A stretch of DNA of 64,000 nucleotides from Porphyra umbilicalis. Taxonomy: Eukaryota > Rhodophyta > Bangiophyceae > Bangiales > Bangiaceae. The notes beneath the pieces are model-generated. The model was not told the DNA's origin. It saw only the letters and a list, made by a program, of their open reading frames with translations, and made no database searches. The stretch spans positions 206,820 to 270,819 of the forward strand of contig KV918841.1 in the NCBI GenBank assembly GCA_002049455.2. The letters are read 5' to 3'. Positions 29,801 to 41,780 of this stretch are shown here, piece by piece. A program made the position numbers and the translations under genes. Numbering within the stretch: the stretch's first letter is position 1; the number at the start of each line of letters is the position of its first letter.

Positions 29801-32383
29801 GGTGCCAACGCAGGGAAGAGGAAGGAAAGCGACAAAAGAGCGGCGTGACGCACAACGTCAGCACAACATCGACGCGGGCAAGGGCAAGCGCACGACTTTC
29901 AAGGCGGCACGGTTGGTGGCTCGGCGACAACGTCACGGTACGCAGTGCTCAACGTCCCAAGAAAGGGGTCAGTCGTCGCGCTGGTTGTGACGGTAGGGCA
30001 CACACGTGACGGTGGCGAGAGGGGAGTGTGAGTGGTCGAATGGTGGCCGCGTGGAGGCGAGCCGGCGGCGGCGTCTGCGGTGTGGCCCAAGACCAACACA
30101 ATCCTTTTTACATTTTGACCTCATGCTATCTGATTTGACAGGTACCCATGAACTGAAATCCGTTTTAGAGAACATCCAGAACTGCGCTGTGCACCCAATG
30201 TCAAAACTGGTGTCTGTGTGTAGCTTTTCTATGTAAGTTGTACAGTTTTGTCGTGTCCCGTCCCGTTGCCCACCTCTGGAGGTGGGCCCTAACGGTGGGC
30301 CCCTACCGGTGGGCCCTACCTCCGGAGGTGGGCAAGGGGACGGGACACGACAAAAATGTACCAAAATGGAGCTCCACTGGCAGCGGCGCCGCGATGCACG
30401 TCTCCCCTCTGCCGCGCGGCGGCGCGCCCCGGCCCCACCCCCCAACCAGCCGGCCGTGCTACCGTTGCGTCTTGCCCCCCCCCCCCCCTCCCCCCCCTGC
30501 CCGCCACATACGGCAGCCGCCCGCCGACCTTACTGCGTCGGCCTTTGCCGCGTGCGGCGTGACAGCGCCGACGCGTCAGTCACCTGGGTGCCCCCTTCCC
30601 GATGAGGCGGCCAACCGGCGGCCCTATCGCTCGTGGCGGAGGGCGACGCGCGCGGCAGGCAGCGGCGCGGCTGCTGCCGCCACGTCGATAGCTGGCGCTA
30701 CGGTACGGGGCGCCCCGGGCGGCTACTGCGTGAGTGGCGGCACGTGCGAGTGGGGGAAGGCGCCGGCGGCGGCGGTGGCCCAGTCAGACAGTCAGAAGCG
30801 GCCCGGACCGAAATGTTTAGCGATCATGATGCATCCATCCGGTCAACCACAAGTCCAGAGTTCTGCCAGGTATATCTCTTTTTATCGCACGTTGTACATA
30901 CATCAATTGAAACTAGCGCAGCCATTCGGGTCGAGCATTGGAGCCTCCACGCAAGCACCCCAGCACCAACACCGCGCACGCCGGCCCCACCACCGTCTGC
31001 AGGCGGGGTGTGGCGGCCGCAGCGGCCGCCGGCTGCCGCTCGATGCGGGTGTGGCGGCCTGGTTGGGGCCGCCCCTTCACAGGACCCTGTGCTTTTGCTC
31101 CTTTTTTAATCCTATTCACTTTTTCATCAAACGAGTGTTCTGGAGGATGCTCAGCCACATCTCAAGCTGCGTACCTGCAACCTCGGTGATCCCGGCAGCA
31201 ACTGTCGAGCGTGTGCGCGCAGCCCACCGGCAGCGACAGAGCGCGTTCGGCTGATCAGTCTGCTGACGGCTCGCTCCGCAACCCCTCCGTTGTCCCCTCC
31301 TCTGCGCCGACCCACCTCACCCACCCCGTGCTTCCCGCCTCCGCTACACCGCTGCCGACGTCCTGCTCGACCCCAGCTGCCCTTCCCTGGACCTACCGCT
31401 ACCGCCCCTCCGACGGGGTGGTCCCTCGGATTTGGCGACTGGGGCGCCACCTCACCATTCCCACTGGTCCCCGCCACTACCATATTGTGACCGCCGACAG
31501 CGTCCGCCCCCCCCCCCCTCTGTTCTCGACGCCGTCATCGATGGTCCGCTCACCGCCCGGCCCGCGGCGGCGGCAGCGCACTGCCGCGGCGCGGCGACGC
31601 AGGCGCGCCGCCGTCGCCGCCTGGTGCGGCAGCGTCCCCGCAGCTGCAGATACGATGGGAGGGGCTTCGCCGCAGCTCGTGCCGTCGCCGATGTCGCAAG
31701 CGTCGATGTGTACGTGCGGGCAAGGCAGGGGCAGATCCGACCGCCGCCATGTCCCGCCGTCTCGGCCGCCGTCGCTGTATCCATCGACTCGTCGGCGGCC
31801 GCAGCGCCGGCTGCCGCCGCCCGTGGCAGCCGACGCCTGATCGTCGTCGCCGCCCGCAGGAGCGGCGATGGACGGGCCGCGACAGGGCGGCCGGCCAGCT
31901 CGTCGGCCGCCCCGTATCGGCCGCCGCGGGCATGGTGGAGGGGAGGGGGTACGGAAGACGCAGAGTCAACCCTGAGCGCTGTCCATACATGGATCGCATG
32001 GCCGCCGCTTTCCCACATACTGTGCTTCGAAACGCATTTGCCCGAACGATCACAAAACCGGGACGTACCAAAAGTATACCGTCTCGACATGCTTTCGCTT
32101 GCGACGGTGGTTTGGAATCACGATGCTGTGAATTGTCGGCGCGCACGCCGCTCTCCGCCCTGCGCTCGCCGGCGGTGTTGGCGGTGCTCGACGTCGTGCC
32201 CCCCGCCGCCCGTGTCTGTCAACGGCTCGCGTCGCGCCTGCCCCCGCCCGACGCGTCTCGGTCCGCCCCGTGCGGCGCCTCGGACCGGCCGCCACCCATC
32301 GCCGCCGGCGGGCCGTCTGGCGCGCCCCCTCCACGGCGCTTTGCGGGACCGGCGCACCCCCGCCCCCCCCCCCCCCCGCGACC
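29801..32383. other. Long gene-free stretch with a foldback element
   Basis: No gene is recognised in these 2.6 kb. It contains the palindromic element at 30241-30360. Two GC islands (30,390-30,800 and 31,200-32,000) have many compositional frames; one plus-strand frame has a Cys-containing stretch GYCVSGGTCEWGKAP without a family match. The right end would hold the lipase promoter. Confidence 0.35.
30241..30360. mobile_element. 120-bp foldback element, MITE-like, TA-flanked
   Basis: The segment is an almost complete palindrome. The left side, TACAGTTTTGTCGTGTCCCG at 30241, is matched in reverse complement by the right side ending at 30360 with TGTA. The arms are about 45 bp with only a few mismatches, around a centre made of GGTGGGCCC-type repeats. 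TA at both ends with arms starting CAGTTTTGTC suggests a Tc1/mariner-type, possibly Tigger-related, non-autonomous element. It contains no coding sequence. A stable RNA hairpin is the alternative reading. Confidence 0.85.
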
Positions 32384-33943
32384 ATGGTGTCGCGCGGGGA
32401 GCAGACGCCGCTGCTCCCCCCCCCCCCCCCCGGCCGCCGACGCGGCCGCCCGCCAAGCGGCGGCGCCCCCCCCCCCCTTCCCCCCCCCCACCAGCAACGA
32501 CGGCACGGCCACCCCCGCCTGGGTCGACCTCCTCTACTGGCCGAGCCGCGTGGCGCTCGTCGCCCTCGCCGCCGCCGCCGCGGGCGCCGCCGCCGGCCGG
32601 TGGGGGGGTGGTCCGCCGGGCGGCGGCGGTGGCGGCGGCGACGGCGGCGGCGGCGGCGGGCGTGCCGTGACCGCCGCTCCCCCTCCGGCGGGCGCCCGAC
32701 CGCCCATCCTCAGCGCCGCCGCGACGGTCGCTGGCCTCGCCGCCGCCCTCGCCGCCGCCGCCGCGCTGCGGCGGGTGCCCGACTTTCCCACCCGCCGCCC
32801 GGGGGGCGGCGCCGGCAGCGGCGCCGGCGACGCCGACAGTGGCGGTGGCCCTGCCGGCGCCGTTGACGGCCACGCCGGCGGCCGCCGCGACGGTGGCGGT
32901 GGCGGGGGCGGCCGCCGGTCGGCGCGGTCCGCCGCCGCCGCCGCCGCCAACGGCGGCGCGGCGGCCGTGCGCGCGCGCGTGCGGGGCGTGCGGGGGCTGG
33001 CCGCCGTCCTCGGCGCGTCGCGGGTGATCCTCGCGTCCCTCACCGAGGGCCACGCCGCCCCCGTGGGGGGCCTGTGGGGCTTGAGCGGCGGCGTCGGGGG
33101 CGTCGCGCGCGCGCACCGCCGCCGCCTGCGCGCCGCGCGGTCGGCAGCGTTGGCGGCGGCCGACGGGAAGGCGGCCGACGGGGCCGCCGCCGAGGTGCAC
33201 CGGCTGGCGTGCGCGGTGTATTATGCGCGCTACGCGAGTGCCGCGTATGGGTGGTTGTTGTTGCGCATGTTGGGGGGGGCGGGGTTGGGGGGGGGGGGGG
33301 GGGGGTGGGGACCCCGCACCATGTCGGCCCTCGAGGTGGTGGCGGCCAAGACGGGGGCGCCCGCGGAGCGCGTACTCTACTGCTACCTCGAGGGGGATGA
33401 GGGGTGGGGGGGGTGGGGGCGGACGACGCGTCGGTGGGCAAGGCGGGGGGGGAGGCAACGTCGCCGTCGTTGGCAGTGGCGGGCGAGGCGGGCGGGTCGG
33501 CCGCTGAGGCGCCGCCGACCGCCGCTGCCGCTGCTGCTGCCGCCGCCGCCACCGCCGGCCCCACCGCCGGCACGCCAGCCGCCAACGACGGGTACGGGGC
33601 GGTGGGCGCCCCCGGCACCCCCCCCCCACCGCTATGGCACCGGCGCCGGCGGCGGGCGCGCCGACCGACCTCCCCCCCCACCGACGGTGCGGGGCGGCAC
33701 GCGCCCCGTGGTCCTCCCCCGCTTTTTCGTGGCGGAAGACCCCGCCCGCCGCGTCCTAGTCGTTGCCATCCGTGGCACGTGGTCGGTGGCGGACGCGGTG
33801 CTCGACATGACCGCCGACGACGTGCGGTTTTTCAACGGCTGGGCACACCGGGGGATGGTCGACGCCGCGCTCGGCGTCTTTGACGTGGTGTGGCCCGTCT
33901 TGACGGCCGCCCTGCGCGCGCGTGCGGTCGCCGACGGTGGTGG

Positions 33944-33981
<38 letters not shown>

Positions 33982-35900
33982 ACGCGGCGCCGCCGTGGGG
34001 GGTGGTCGTCACGGGGCACAGCATGGGGGGGGGGACCACGGGGCTACTCGTCAAGCTGCTCCTCGCCGCGCAGGAGGCGGCGGCGGCGGCGGCGGCGGGG
34101 GACGTTGGCGCCGACCCGTCGGCGACGATTGACGGGGTGCCCTTTCCCGCGCCGGGCGTCGTGTCGGCGCTCTTCCTGTGTCCCCCCGCGGCGGCAGCGG
34201 CGCCGCTGCCGGGAGATGGGGGATCCCCGTCCGCCGCGGCGGCGGCGGCGGCCAAGGCACCAGCGCCGCGGCTGCTCACGTTTTCCGTCCACGGCTACGC
34301 GCTGGCCCCGCCGCCGACGTTTGGTCCGCTGACGGCGGTCGACCCCGCCTGGGCCGCCGCCGTCACGGCCGTGGTGCACGACGACGATTTGGTGCCCCGC
34401 CTGAGCGTTTGGTCCGCGCGGGAGCTCGTGCGGACGCTCGCGCACGGGGACGAGGGGGGGACTCTGCCGGCGACCGCGCGGGAGGGGGGGGGGCGGCCGT
34501 GGCGGGGAACGCGCCTGGTGGGCGCGCCTCCTCGGGCCGCTGGCGGGGCCGTGGGGAGCCGGCGGCCGTCGTGGTGGTGGTGGTGGTGGTGGTGGTAGTG
34601 GTGGTGGTGGCGCCGCTGAGGCCCGCGCTCGAGATGTGGAGGAAGGTGGCGGGGCGGTGGCTGCTGCCGCCGACGGTGGCGCCACGGCCGTCACGGACGA
34701 GGAGTGTGTGGTCGTGGAGGAGGAGCTCGAGTCGGATGAGGATGACGATGTGGACGCGGCTGCCGTTGCGGACGTGCCGCCAGACGACCCGCTGCGGGTG
34801 TGGGAGGACCGCCTCTTTGCGGCGCTCGCGTCTGATGGGTCGGGCGACGACGCCAGTGGCGACGACGACGGTGACGGCATTGACGGTGGCCCCCGGCCGC
34901 CGCCGCCCGGCGTGACGTTTGCGGCGTTGCCGCTCGCCGGCGGCAATGGTGACGGCGGCGGCGGCGGTGGTGGCGGCGGCAGTGCGCGCCGGCCGCCGCC
35001 GTCACAGCGACGGCCGCCGTTGGGGCCCGCCCCGCGGCCGCGGCGGCTGTCGACGGCGGCGAGCGCGCCCGACTTGCGGTGGGATCCGCGGCTCGGGGTG
35101 GGGGGGAGCGCTGGTTTGCGGGGCCACGGGGGCGTGACGGCTCCCGTCGGGGGGGGGGGGGGTGCGTGCCGACCGCCGCGGCAGTGACGACGTCGGCACT
35201 GGCGGTGGCGACAGTGACGGTGACGGTGGGGCCGACGCCGCCGCGTTGACCGAGGTGACGGTCGACGTGGCGACGGCGCCCGTCGCGGCGGCGGCGTCCC
35301 CCCCGCCCCCGCGGCGGGCAAGGACGTGCCCGCCGCGCCAGCGGCCACCCCCCCGGCCGGCAACGGCCTGGCGCCGAGCGCGTCGGGCTCCCTCCGCCTC
35401 CGCGTCGGCCGCGTCGACCGCCTGTACGTGGTCGGCTCGGTGCACTGGCTGGTGCCCGCCAGCCGCGACGCGGCGGCGGGGGCGCGCCCGTCGCCCCCCC
35501 GCCGCCTGCCGCCGACGCTGGCGCCGTCGCCGCGGGCTTTGGGCCGACGCCCGCGGGCGCGGCGCCCGACGCGGGGGCGACACGCGCGCCCGCCAGTGGC
35601 AACGGCGTCGACGACGGCGACGCTGCCGGCAGTAGCGACGGCGACGCGCGCAGCAGCGACAGCAGCAGCGACAGTGGCCGCAGCCGGGGCGGCTCGCCGA
35701 CCAAGCGCCGCCGCCGTCGGCGCTACCGGGCGGTGGTGGTCGACGGCGGCGGCGCGGCGCTCGAGCGCATCCTCGTCACGCCGACGCTGTGGACGTCGCA
35801 CCTGCCGTCGGCGTACGAGGCGGCGCTCGACAGCCTCGGCTTGGGCGGCTACTTTGACGCGGTCGCCGCGGAGGGGGGGCGGGGGGGGTGCGGGGGGTGA
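32384..35900 (+). CDS. sn1-specific diacylglycerol lipase-like class 3 lipase, frame-broken
   Basis: This serine lipase would cleave diacylglycerol or a similar lipid at a membrane. An ATG at 32384 begins MVSRGEQTPLL. After a C run the reading continues into two hydrophobic spans (WPSRVALVALAAAAAGAAAG and ILSAAATVAGLAAALAAAAAL) and the helical region CAVYYARYASAAYGWLLLRM. The alpha/beta core has LVVAIRGTWSVAD (oxyanion strand), the nucleophile elbow VVVTGHSMGGGTTG at about 34,005-34,045, and VVHDDDLVPRLS. Downstream come an acidic linker, LRLRVGRVDRLYVVGSVHW and ERILVTPTLWTSHLPSAYEAAL, which match the C-terminal lobe of DAG lipases; the stop is at 35900. Frames switch at runs near 32,417, 33,405-33,420, 33,620, 34,485 and 35,150. 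Gly-rich and Ser/Asp-rich inserts lengthen it. Confidence 0.8.
34571..34610. repeat. GGT trinucleotide run within the lipase gene
   Basis: About thirteen GGT triplets, with one AGT, encode Gly-rich, Val-rich or Trp-rich sequence depending on frame. The Gly frame joins best to the acidic downstream part of the lipase. Confidence 0.7.
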
Positions 35901-36335
35901 CGCCGTCAGAGGGAGGGGGGGGGGGGGGTGCCAGGGCAGGGGGAGGCTAGGAGAGGGGCCGGCCGCCAATGATGGGGGTGACCGCGGGTGTGGTGATGGA
36001 GGGAGGGGGGGGGGGCGTCGGCGTGTGTTGTGACTGATGGAGGGGACACTGACACTGACAGAGTAACGACAACATTCTCGGCGCGGGGCCCACAGACTGT
36101 GCGCACATACGGGACGCAGATGGGACCGGGTCCGCGACCAGTGCGAGCTGAACAACAACTAAATAGAAGCTTAAGAACTACAGTACGTGCAAAAACAGGC
36201 CGAAAATCAGCCTTGGGGACGCTCCCAAAAGATGCGTGCAAGCAGCATAGCCACGGAACGCGCGGCGCGTGCTCGCCACCGTCACCAGCGGTTCGGCGGT
36301 GAGGAACGCACCGGCGCGCCCATCCTCGGCGGCCG
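35901..36335. other. Intergenic spacer between convergent genes
   Basis: This is the 3-prime flank of the lipase and of the LPMO-like gene. G runs continue to about 36,015, after which the DNA becomes more AT-rich. No gene is seen. Confidence 0.4.
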
Positions 36336-37371
36336 CTATTGCGCCGCCACGGCCTCGCGCCGGTGGGCACACCGCCGCTCGCCGGTCTGGAGTCCCCCAC
36401 GCGTCGGCGGCTTGCGCCCCCGCCGCCGCCCGCTACCGCCGCACCGAGCACGAGCGGAGCGCGCGCGGCCGCCGCCCGTTTTCAATTCTTGCGGCGGGCC
36501 CCACCGGACACGCCGCTTGCACGGCTCCCGCGTGCACTGGCCGAGCGCGTTGGCGTTGTTCTGGCAGCGCCCGTCGCGGTGGTTGACAAACTGCGGCTGG
36601 TAGGATTTTTGCAGCGGGCCGCCCTTGATGCGCACTTCGGCGCAGCTCCAGTAGGTGCCCTGCCAACCAGTGCCTCCGTACCAAGCAAAGCCGAGGATGT
36701 AGAGACCATCAGGAAACACAGGGGGAATGGTCACCTGCTGCTTGTACCGGCGGCCTCTCTCGTCGTTGCCGCACTCTTTGGCGCCGCGGTTAGGGCAGTT
36801 TTCCTCGCCATAGCTCCAGCAGGACCACCGCCACGCGTTGCGGGTATGGGCTTGATGGTTGTAGCGGTCCTTCGGGTGTACCAGCGTCAGCCTCAAGAAG
36901 CCACCTGCGCAGGGCAGCAGCAGCGTTGTAGAGCGTGGGAGGGCACGGACAGCCGTAGCAGTGTCGCGCCAAACACTCCAACGCACGGGTTAGCGAGTGG
37001 TTCCCTTGAAACGGTGGGACCAACGACACGCTCAGTAGCGCTCCCCAGATTGACTTCTCGGCCACAAAGAAACAGCGGGACGTACGTACCTTCGTGGTTG
37101 TTCTTGAAGTATTTCAATGGCATTGTCTCACCCCGCTTGAACGTGCGAACTTCGTAGGTCTCACGGTTTGGTTTGCGCGAGCACGGGCCGGGGCAGTGCT
37201 TGCGATCCTTGGTTTAATGCTGCCGATGCGGCACGAGTTGTCTTGCGTGCGCTCGAGAGGTTCCCTCAGGGATGAGTGTGCAGCCGCCCCCGCCGCAACG
37301 CAAAACACACTCACCACGAGCAGCAACGCGGCCGCCGCCCACGACGTCCGGTGCCGCTGGCAGCTGGTCAT
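36336..37371 (-). CDS. Secreted lytic polysaccharide monooxygenase-like protein
   Basis: This is a candidate copper oxidase that would cleave polysaccharides outside the cell. The ATG at 37371 starts a clear signal peptide (LLLVVSVFCVAAGAAA) whose predicted cut leaves His32 as the mature N-terminus (HSSLREPLERT), as the histidine brace of LPMOs requires. A one-base frame change near 37,206-37,215 leads into KHCPGPCSRKPNRETYEV and RGETMPLKYFKNNHEG. The donor AAG|GTACGT at 37089 and acceptor GCGCAG at 36905 remove a 185-bp intron and rebuild KNNHEGGFLRLTL, where NNHEGGF supplies the second brace histidine. Exon two has many cysteines, VTIPPVFPDGLYILGFAWYG and TYWSCAEVRIKGG, like the C-terminal strands of chitin-binding type-4/LPMO domains. 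The tail is Arg-rich. The AA family and substrate are unknown. Confidence 0.7.
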
Positions 37372-39195
37372 GGCGCCACAGAGGCAGGGCGCGATGTCTC
37401 GGTGGTAGACGCGCTGCGTGGGGAGCAGGGGCTGGCGGAGGCCCACGCGAGGTGAGGGTGCCGCAGGAACGAGGTCGACGAGAGACAAGCCGGTGGTTGA
37501 GTGATGGGCTCGAGGAAACGATGCGGTCCCTCACACCGATTCTGCAGAAGAGGGGAAGCAGGCGACTGCTTGCAGGGGAGAGAGGCAAGCGACCGTCTCG
37601 CAGGGCGGCACAGGAGCCGTGGCAAAGACGTGTGGACTGGCAGATGCGAGCAGCAGTTGCCGAGGGGCAGCCTTTGCGTGCATGGGTGCGCACCTCAACG
37701 GTCAGCTGACCAGGAGCTGCTGTGCGACCCGGCGTTCGCGCTGGAAAGGACTTCCGAGGGGTCCTGGGGGCGCCCAGCACGATGAGATGACGGAGCAGCG
37801 GTCTGTGTGACGTCGCTGGCTAGCAGCGACCGTGTACTTTGTGGGCAAAAACTGGTGCTGCACGGCGTTGCGCTGCGAGCTCGCCAGCAGGTTGCAAGAC
37901 GCAACTATCCATGGGCCACCTGCTCGTACCACAGACACACCGCTGGACCTATGAGCAACGAGAACTACGTACCGGCCGTGGGCACCGGCTAGGGCTTGCC
38001 ACAGCGAGAGCCCGACGCACGAGCCGTTGCGTAGCTCGACGAGCCGCGCATCACCCCGGGGGCTACGTAGCGCGCTTGTGGCGCCGGTTGCAGCAAACCC
38101 CCACTTGGCCTCGGCCACCCTGACCTCACCAACGATGCCGCCGACGATCCTGACAGTGGTACGACGGCTCGGGCGAGGACAAATAGATCGATGGAAGGGG
38201 CTTACTGCAGGGGAGCTCATCCTCACGAAACGTAGCAGCACCGACGGGCGCGCCCCAGGGTGGGACGACCAACCGATGGCGTCACGCGCAGGCACATGCG
38301 CGGGCACGGTTGCTGTGCGTGGCCTGAGCTCGCATCATGCAAGCAGATGACCGGTCAGTCGTTACCATTGACGCAGCAGCTTCGAGCGGCCCAGCGCTGG
38401 ACCTTGACATGTGACAAAAAATCGTGCCAATTCGGGTGACGCTACCCGCCCGGAATCGGGGACACGTCCGGAAATTGACGGCGCACGACCGCGCACAACG
38501 GTCACGTATCGGTCATGGCGTGCTGCTGCTGACGCCCCCGCACCGTCACGGCGGCAGCGGCGCCCGTGGCGCTCCCCGCCGCAGAGACCGTGACGATCCC
38601 GTGGTGGCCGCCCCCACCACCGCTGCTCTGCCGACGCACCGCGGGGGCGGGCGTCACACCGACCCCCGCGGCGGCGCAACGGTGCCGCCACGGCTCCCGT
38701 CGCGAGCCGCCGCGGCGTCGGCGTGGGGCGGGGAGCACCCCGCCCGTCAATCTACTCCAGACGGGCCGCTCCCCCCCCCCCCTAGCTGGCCGGCTCACGC
38801 CCCCCCCCCCCTCCTCCTCCTGCGGCGCGGCCGGCCGCCGCCGCAACACCCCGTCGACGGGGGCGTGGAAGGTGGGGGCGGTGCCGGCGGCGGCCGCCGC
38901 CGCCTACGCACCGGCGACGCGGCTCCCCACCGCCAGCGGCACGGCGGGGCCGTCCATGGCGGCGGTGGGCGCCGGCGCGGCACACGGGGCCACGCACCGC
39001 AGCGGACGGTCCACGGGGCGGCGGTGCGCGCAGCGGCGGCGTGGCGGCGGCGCCCACAACCAAGAGCACCCCAGTGACACAAAAAAAAAACGAGCAGCCA
39101 AAGTCTGCCGCCCTGGTCGACCCACCGCGATCCCCCAAAAACCCCGGCGCAGACGACGCCCTCCTCCCCCCCCGCCCCCCCCCCCCCCCCCGCCC
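37372..39195. other. Gene-free stretch
   Basis: The first kilobase (to about 38,450) is moderate in GC and has no protein-like frame; it would include the promoter of the LPMO-like gene. From 38,520 to 39,190 it is a GC-rich island with C runs and only compositional frames, ending at the stop of the hydrolase gene. Confidence 0.35.
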
Positions 39196-40348
39196 TCACT
39201 TGAGGAAGCGCGCCCAGTAGCGCACCGCCGCCTCCCCCCGTACCAGGCGGTCGGGGAGCCCTTTGGCGAGTGCACCACCCCCTCGAGCACCACATTCACC
39301 GCGCCGTCCAGCCCCGCCACCTCGAGCGGCACAATGCCGTCGCCGACGCCCGACGTGCCGTCGCCAACGGGGGCACCGGCGGTCAGCTCGTAGCTGAGCT
39401 TGGCCAACCACTCCTTGCGCCACGGGAGCCACTCGGCCGGCAGCCACTCCATGGGCAGCGGCGGGTCCACCCCCCCCCCCCTCCCCCCCCGTCGGTGGCG
39501 GCGCCCTCCGCCCCCCCCGCCACCACGCCGCCGCCGCGCCGCCGCCGCCGCGGCGGCCCCACGGCCACGCCACTCCCACACACGCACGTGTAGGCGACGC
39601 CCGGCACGGCAGCGCCCGGCGCGACGCGGTTCACCCACCCCATATTCGCGGCGGTGACGCCCTCGGCCGACGCGTGTGGGGTGCCGAGCGTCACGAGCGC
39701 CGCCACCACCGCCGCGGCGCGGCCGCCCGTGCCCGCCCACCCCCGCCCCGCGTAGGGTTCCCCCGCGCCGCCGCCGCCGCCACCGCCGCCATCCCCGTCG
39801 GCGGCGGCCATCCAAATGCGCGCCACCCACCCGCCCGCCGAGTGGCCGACGAGGTTAACCCGCCCGTCGGGCGCGCCCGCCGCCGCCGCCGCGACGGCCG
39901 CGTCGAGGGCGGTGAGGACCGGCGTGACGGGCCGCCCGCCGAGGGTGGCCGCCCACGTGCGGCGCGTCAGCGGCACGACCGTGACGGGGGTGGACGGGGG
40001 TAACAGCGACCGCAGCGCCGACGCCATACCCGCATAGTCCGACGCGGGCGCGCCATAGCCGGGGAGGATGACGACGGGGTGGGGGGTGGGGGGGAGGGCG
40101 GCCGCCGCCGCGGCGGCCGACAGGGGGGGGTCCAACACATTGATGGGGGAGACCCCCGTCATGGGGGGGGGGGGGGGGGGGGCTTCGGTAGTCGGGGGGG
40201 GGGGAGGGGGGGCCGACGCCCGAGGGGGGCGGACGCGCGGGCGCGCCACGGTCGGCCGCCGCGGGGCGGACAGGGGGCTGGTGCCGACGGCGGCGTGGCG
40301 CCGTTTGGGGTTGGTGAGGCGCCCGGCGGCCGCAGTGACAAACGCCAT
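39196..40348 (-). CDS. Alpha/beta hydrolase, probably plastid-targeted, frame-broken
   Basis: This is a lipase/esterase-like serine hydrolase of the group found in plants and cyanobacteria with PGAP1-like motifs. The ATG at 40348 starts MAFVTAAAGRLTNPKRR, an Arg/Ala/Ser-rich transit-like leader. The core begins PVVILPGYGAPASDYAGM, then RVNLVGHSAGGWVARIWM with the nucleophile Ser, and LVTLGTPHASAEG. After a C/G run near 39,470-39,490 a second frame supplies EWLPWRKEWLAKLSYEL and GDGIVPLEVAGLDGAVNVVL, with the catalytic Asp, and VVHSPKG with the His. A one-base change near 39,236 then gives GEAAVRYWARFLK and the stop at 39196. The complete triad argues for an active enzyme of about 380 residues. 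The substrate cannot be told from the sequence. Confidence 0.8.
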
Positions 40349-41116
40349 GGTGGACGGGGGAAAACGGGGGGGACGGGGGGGGTGCGAGGCAAGGGGCCTC
40401 GACGAGGGGGAAACACCCACGCAAGGGGGGCGGGGGTGGCGACAGGGGCGGCGGCTGCCTCCACGGCGACCACCACCGCCACGACCATCGAGCAAGAGCG
40501 ACTCTGGCGGTGGATCTCGTGCGCGTGCAGACCGTCGCCAGTGGAGCCACACGTGGCAATAGTGTATTTACCTGCACCAAACCGGACTTGCCATCACCAC
40601 GGCAAGCAATGGGCTACGTACAGCTGTACAGCAGTACGAGGGCCACGCGACGGCGGGCACGGTCACCCTACGCCCGAGGTGCGCCCCATGTGCGCTTGTG
40701 TGGGCGCCCTAGTTTGTCGAGAAAACCCCAGGACGCTCGAGCGTCGTCGGGTTTTCTCGACAAACCGGTGCGGAGCGCTCCGCGCCATGGCGCGCGCCGG
40801 CGGCAGGCCGTCCCTGGCGCGGCAGACAATCTGTGGATGCACGAGCCTCCCGCTGACCGCCGAGGCCGTCCCCATCCCCCACACCGGCCGACCGAGGCGG
40901 ACGCGTGCCTATCAACCCATCGCAAGCACGTGGCAGCCCCGCGCACGCCCGCGTCGCCTGGCCGTCGCAGCCCCCGCCGATGCCCTTCCAAAAAAAAAAA
41001 AAACAATACACAGTAAGCGTTTTCGCAGCCTCCGCACACCACCCCTCCCCACCCCCCCGCCCACCCCCCCCCCCCCATTAACCCTCCCTGCCCGTCGAAA
41101 AAAAAGGGCCACGCCA
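40349..41116. other. Intergenic spacer with a hairpin
   Basis: This carries the 5-prime flank of the hydrolase and the 3-prime flank of the kinase, both on the minus strand. It contains the inverted repeat at 40712-40765 and A runs near 40,990 and 41,098. No gene is seen. Confidence 0.4.
40712..40765. repeat. 54-bp inverted repeat (hairpin)
   Basis: Two 27-bp arms, beginning GTTTGTCGAGAAAACC at 40712 and ending in the complementary sequence at 40765, pair with two mismatches and meet at GCTCGAGC with no loop. It is isolated in an intergenic spacer. A small foldback transposon remnant is possible. Confidence 0.8.
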
Positions 41117-41740
41117 TCAGCTCCCCCCCCCCCCCCCCCCCCCCCCTCCACACACGCGCGCACGTGGCGGAGGAGCGCGTCGTGGACGCCCGCCACGCCC
41201 TTGTAGCCCGGAAAGTAATTCACGTCAACGACCGAGAGCGCGCCGGTCGCCTCGTCGGCGACCACGTCGACGCCGAGGAGGGACAAGCCGAGCTCCTCAG
41301 ACAGCGCCCGCACCAGCGCCGCCGCCGTCGGCGCGTCGAGCGGCGACGGCGGCGGCGGCGGCGGTGGCGGCGGCGGGGGGGGGGGGGGGGGACGCGCACC
41401 CCGCCGGCGGCAGAGGGGGCGTCGTCCCCCCCCGCCCCGCTCCCGTGGTGCCCCCGCCCCGCCGGCAGCGGCGGGCAACGCCGGCGGCGGCGGCGGCTTG
41501 GCGCGCTTCATCGCCGCCATATCCCCCCCGTCATAGTAGCGCCAGCCGGTGCCACACGCGGCGCACCCCCCCCCCCGCGGGGCCGCCCCACCGCCGCCGC
41601 CGCCGCCGCCGGTGCCCCCCCCACCGACGCGCCCGCGCCAATCGACGCGCGGCACTGCACGGCGAGGGCCTCCCCCCCGACGGCGTATACCTTCCACAAC
41701 CGCCGCCCGTGGCGGGCCACCCACCGCTGCACCGCCACGT

Positions 41741-41780
<40 letters not shown>

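Noticed and set aside
31749..32383. Lipase start at an ATG at 31749
   Set aside because: The sequence before 32384 is compositional Arg-rich translation; MVSRGEQTPLL at 32384 is followed by the first lipase membrane region.
34044..36158. 704-residue minus-strand frame opposite the lipase
   Set aside because: It is a shadow of the lipase coding strand with Pro/Arg/Ser composition only.
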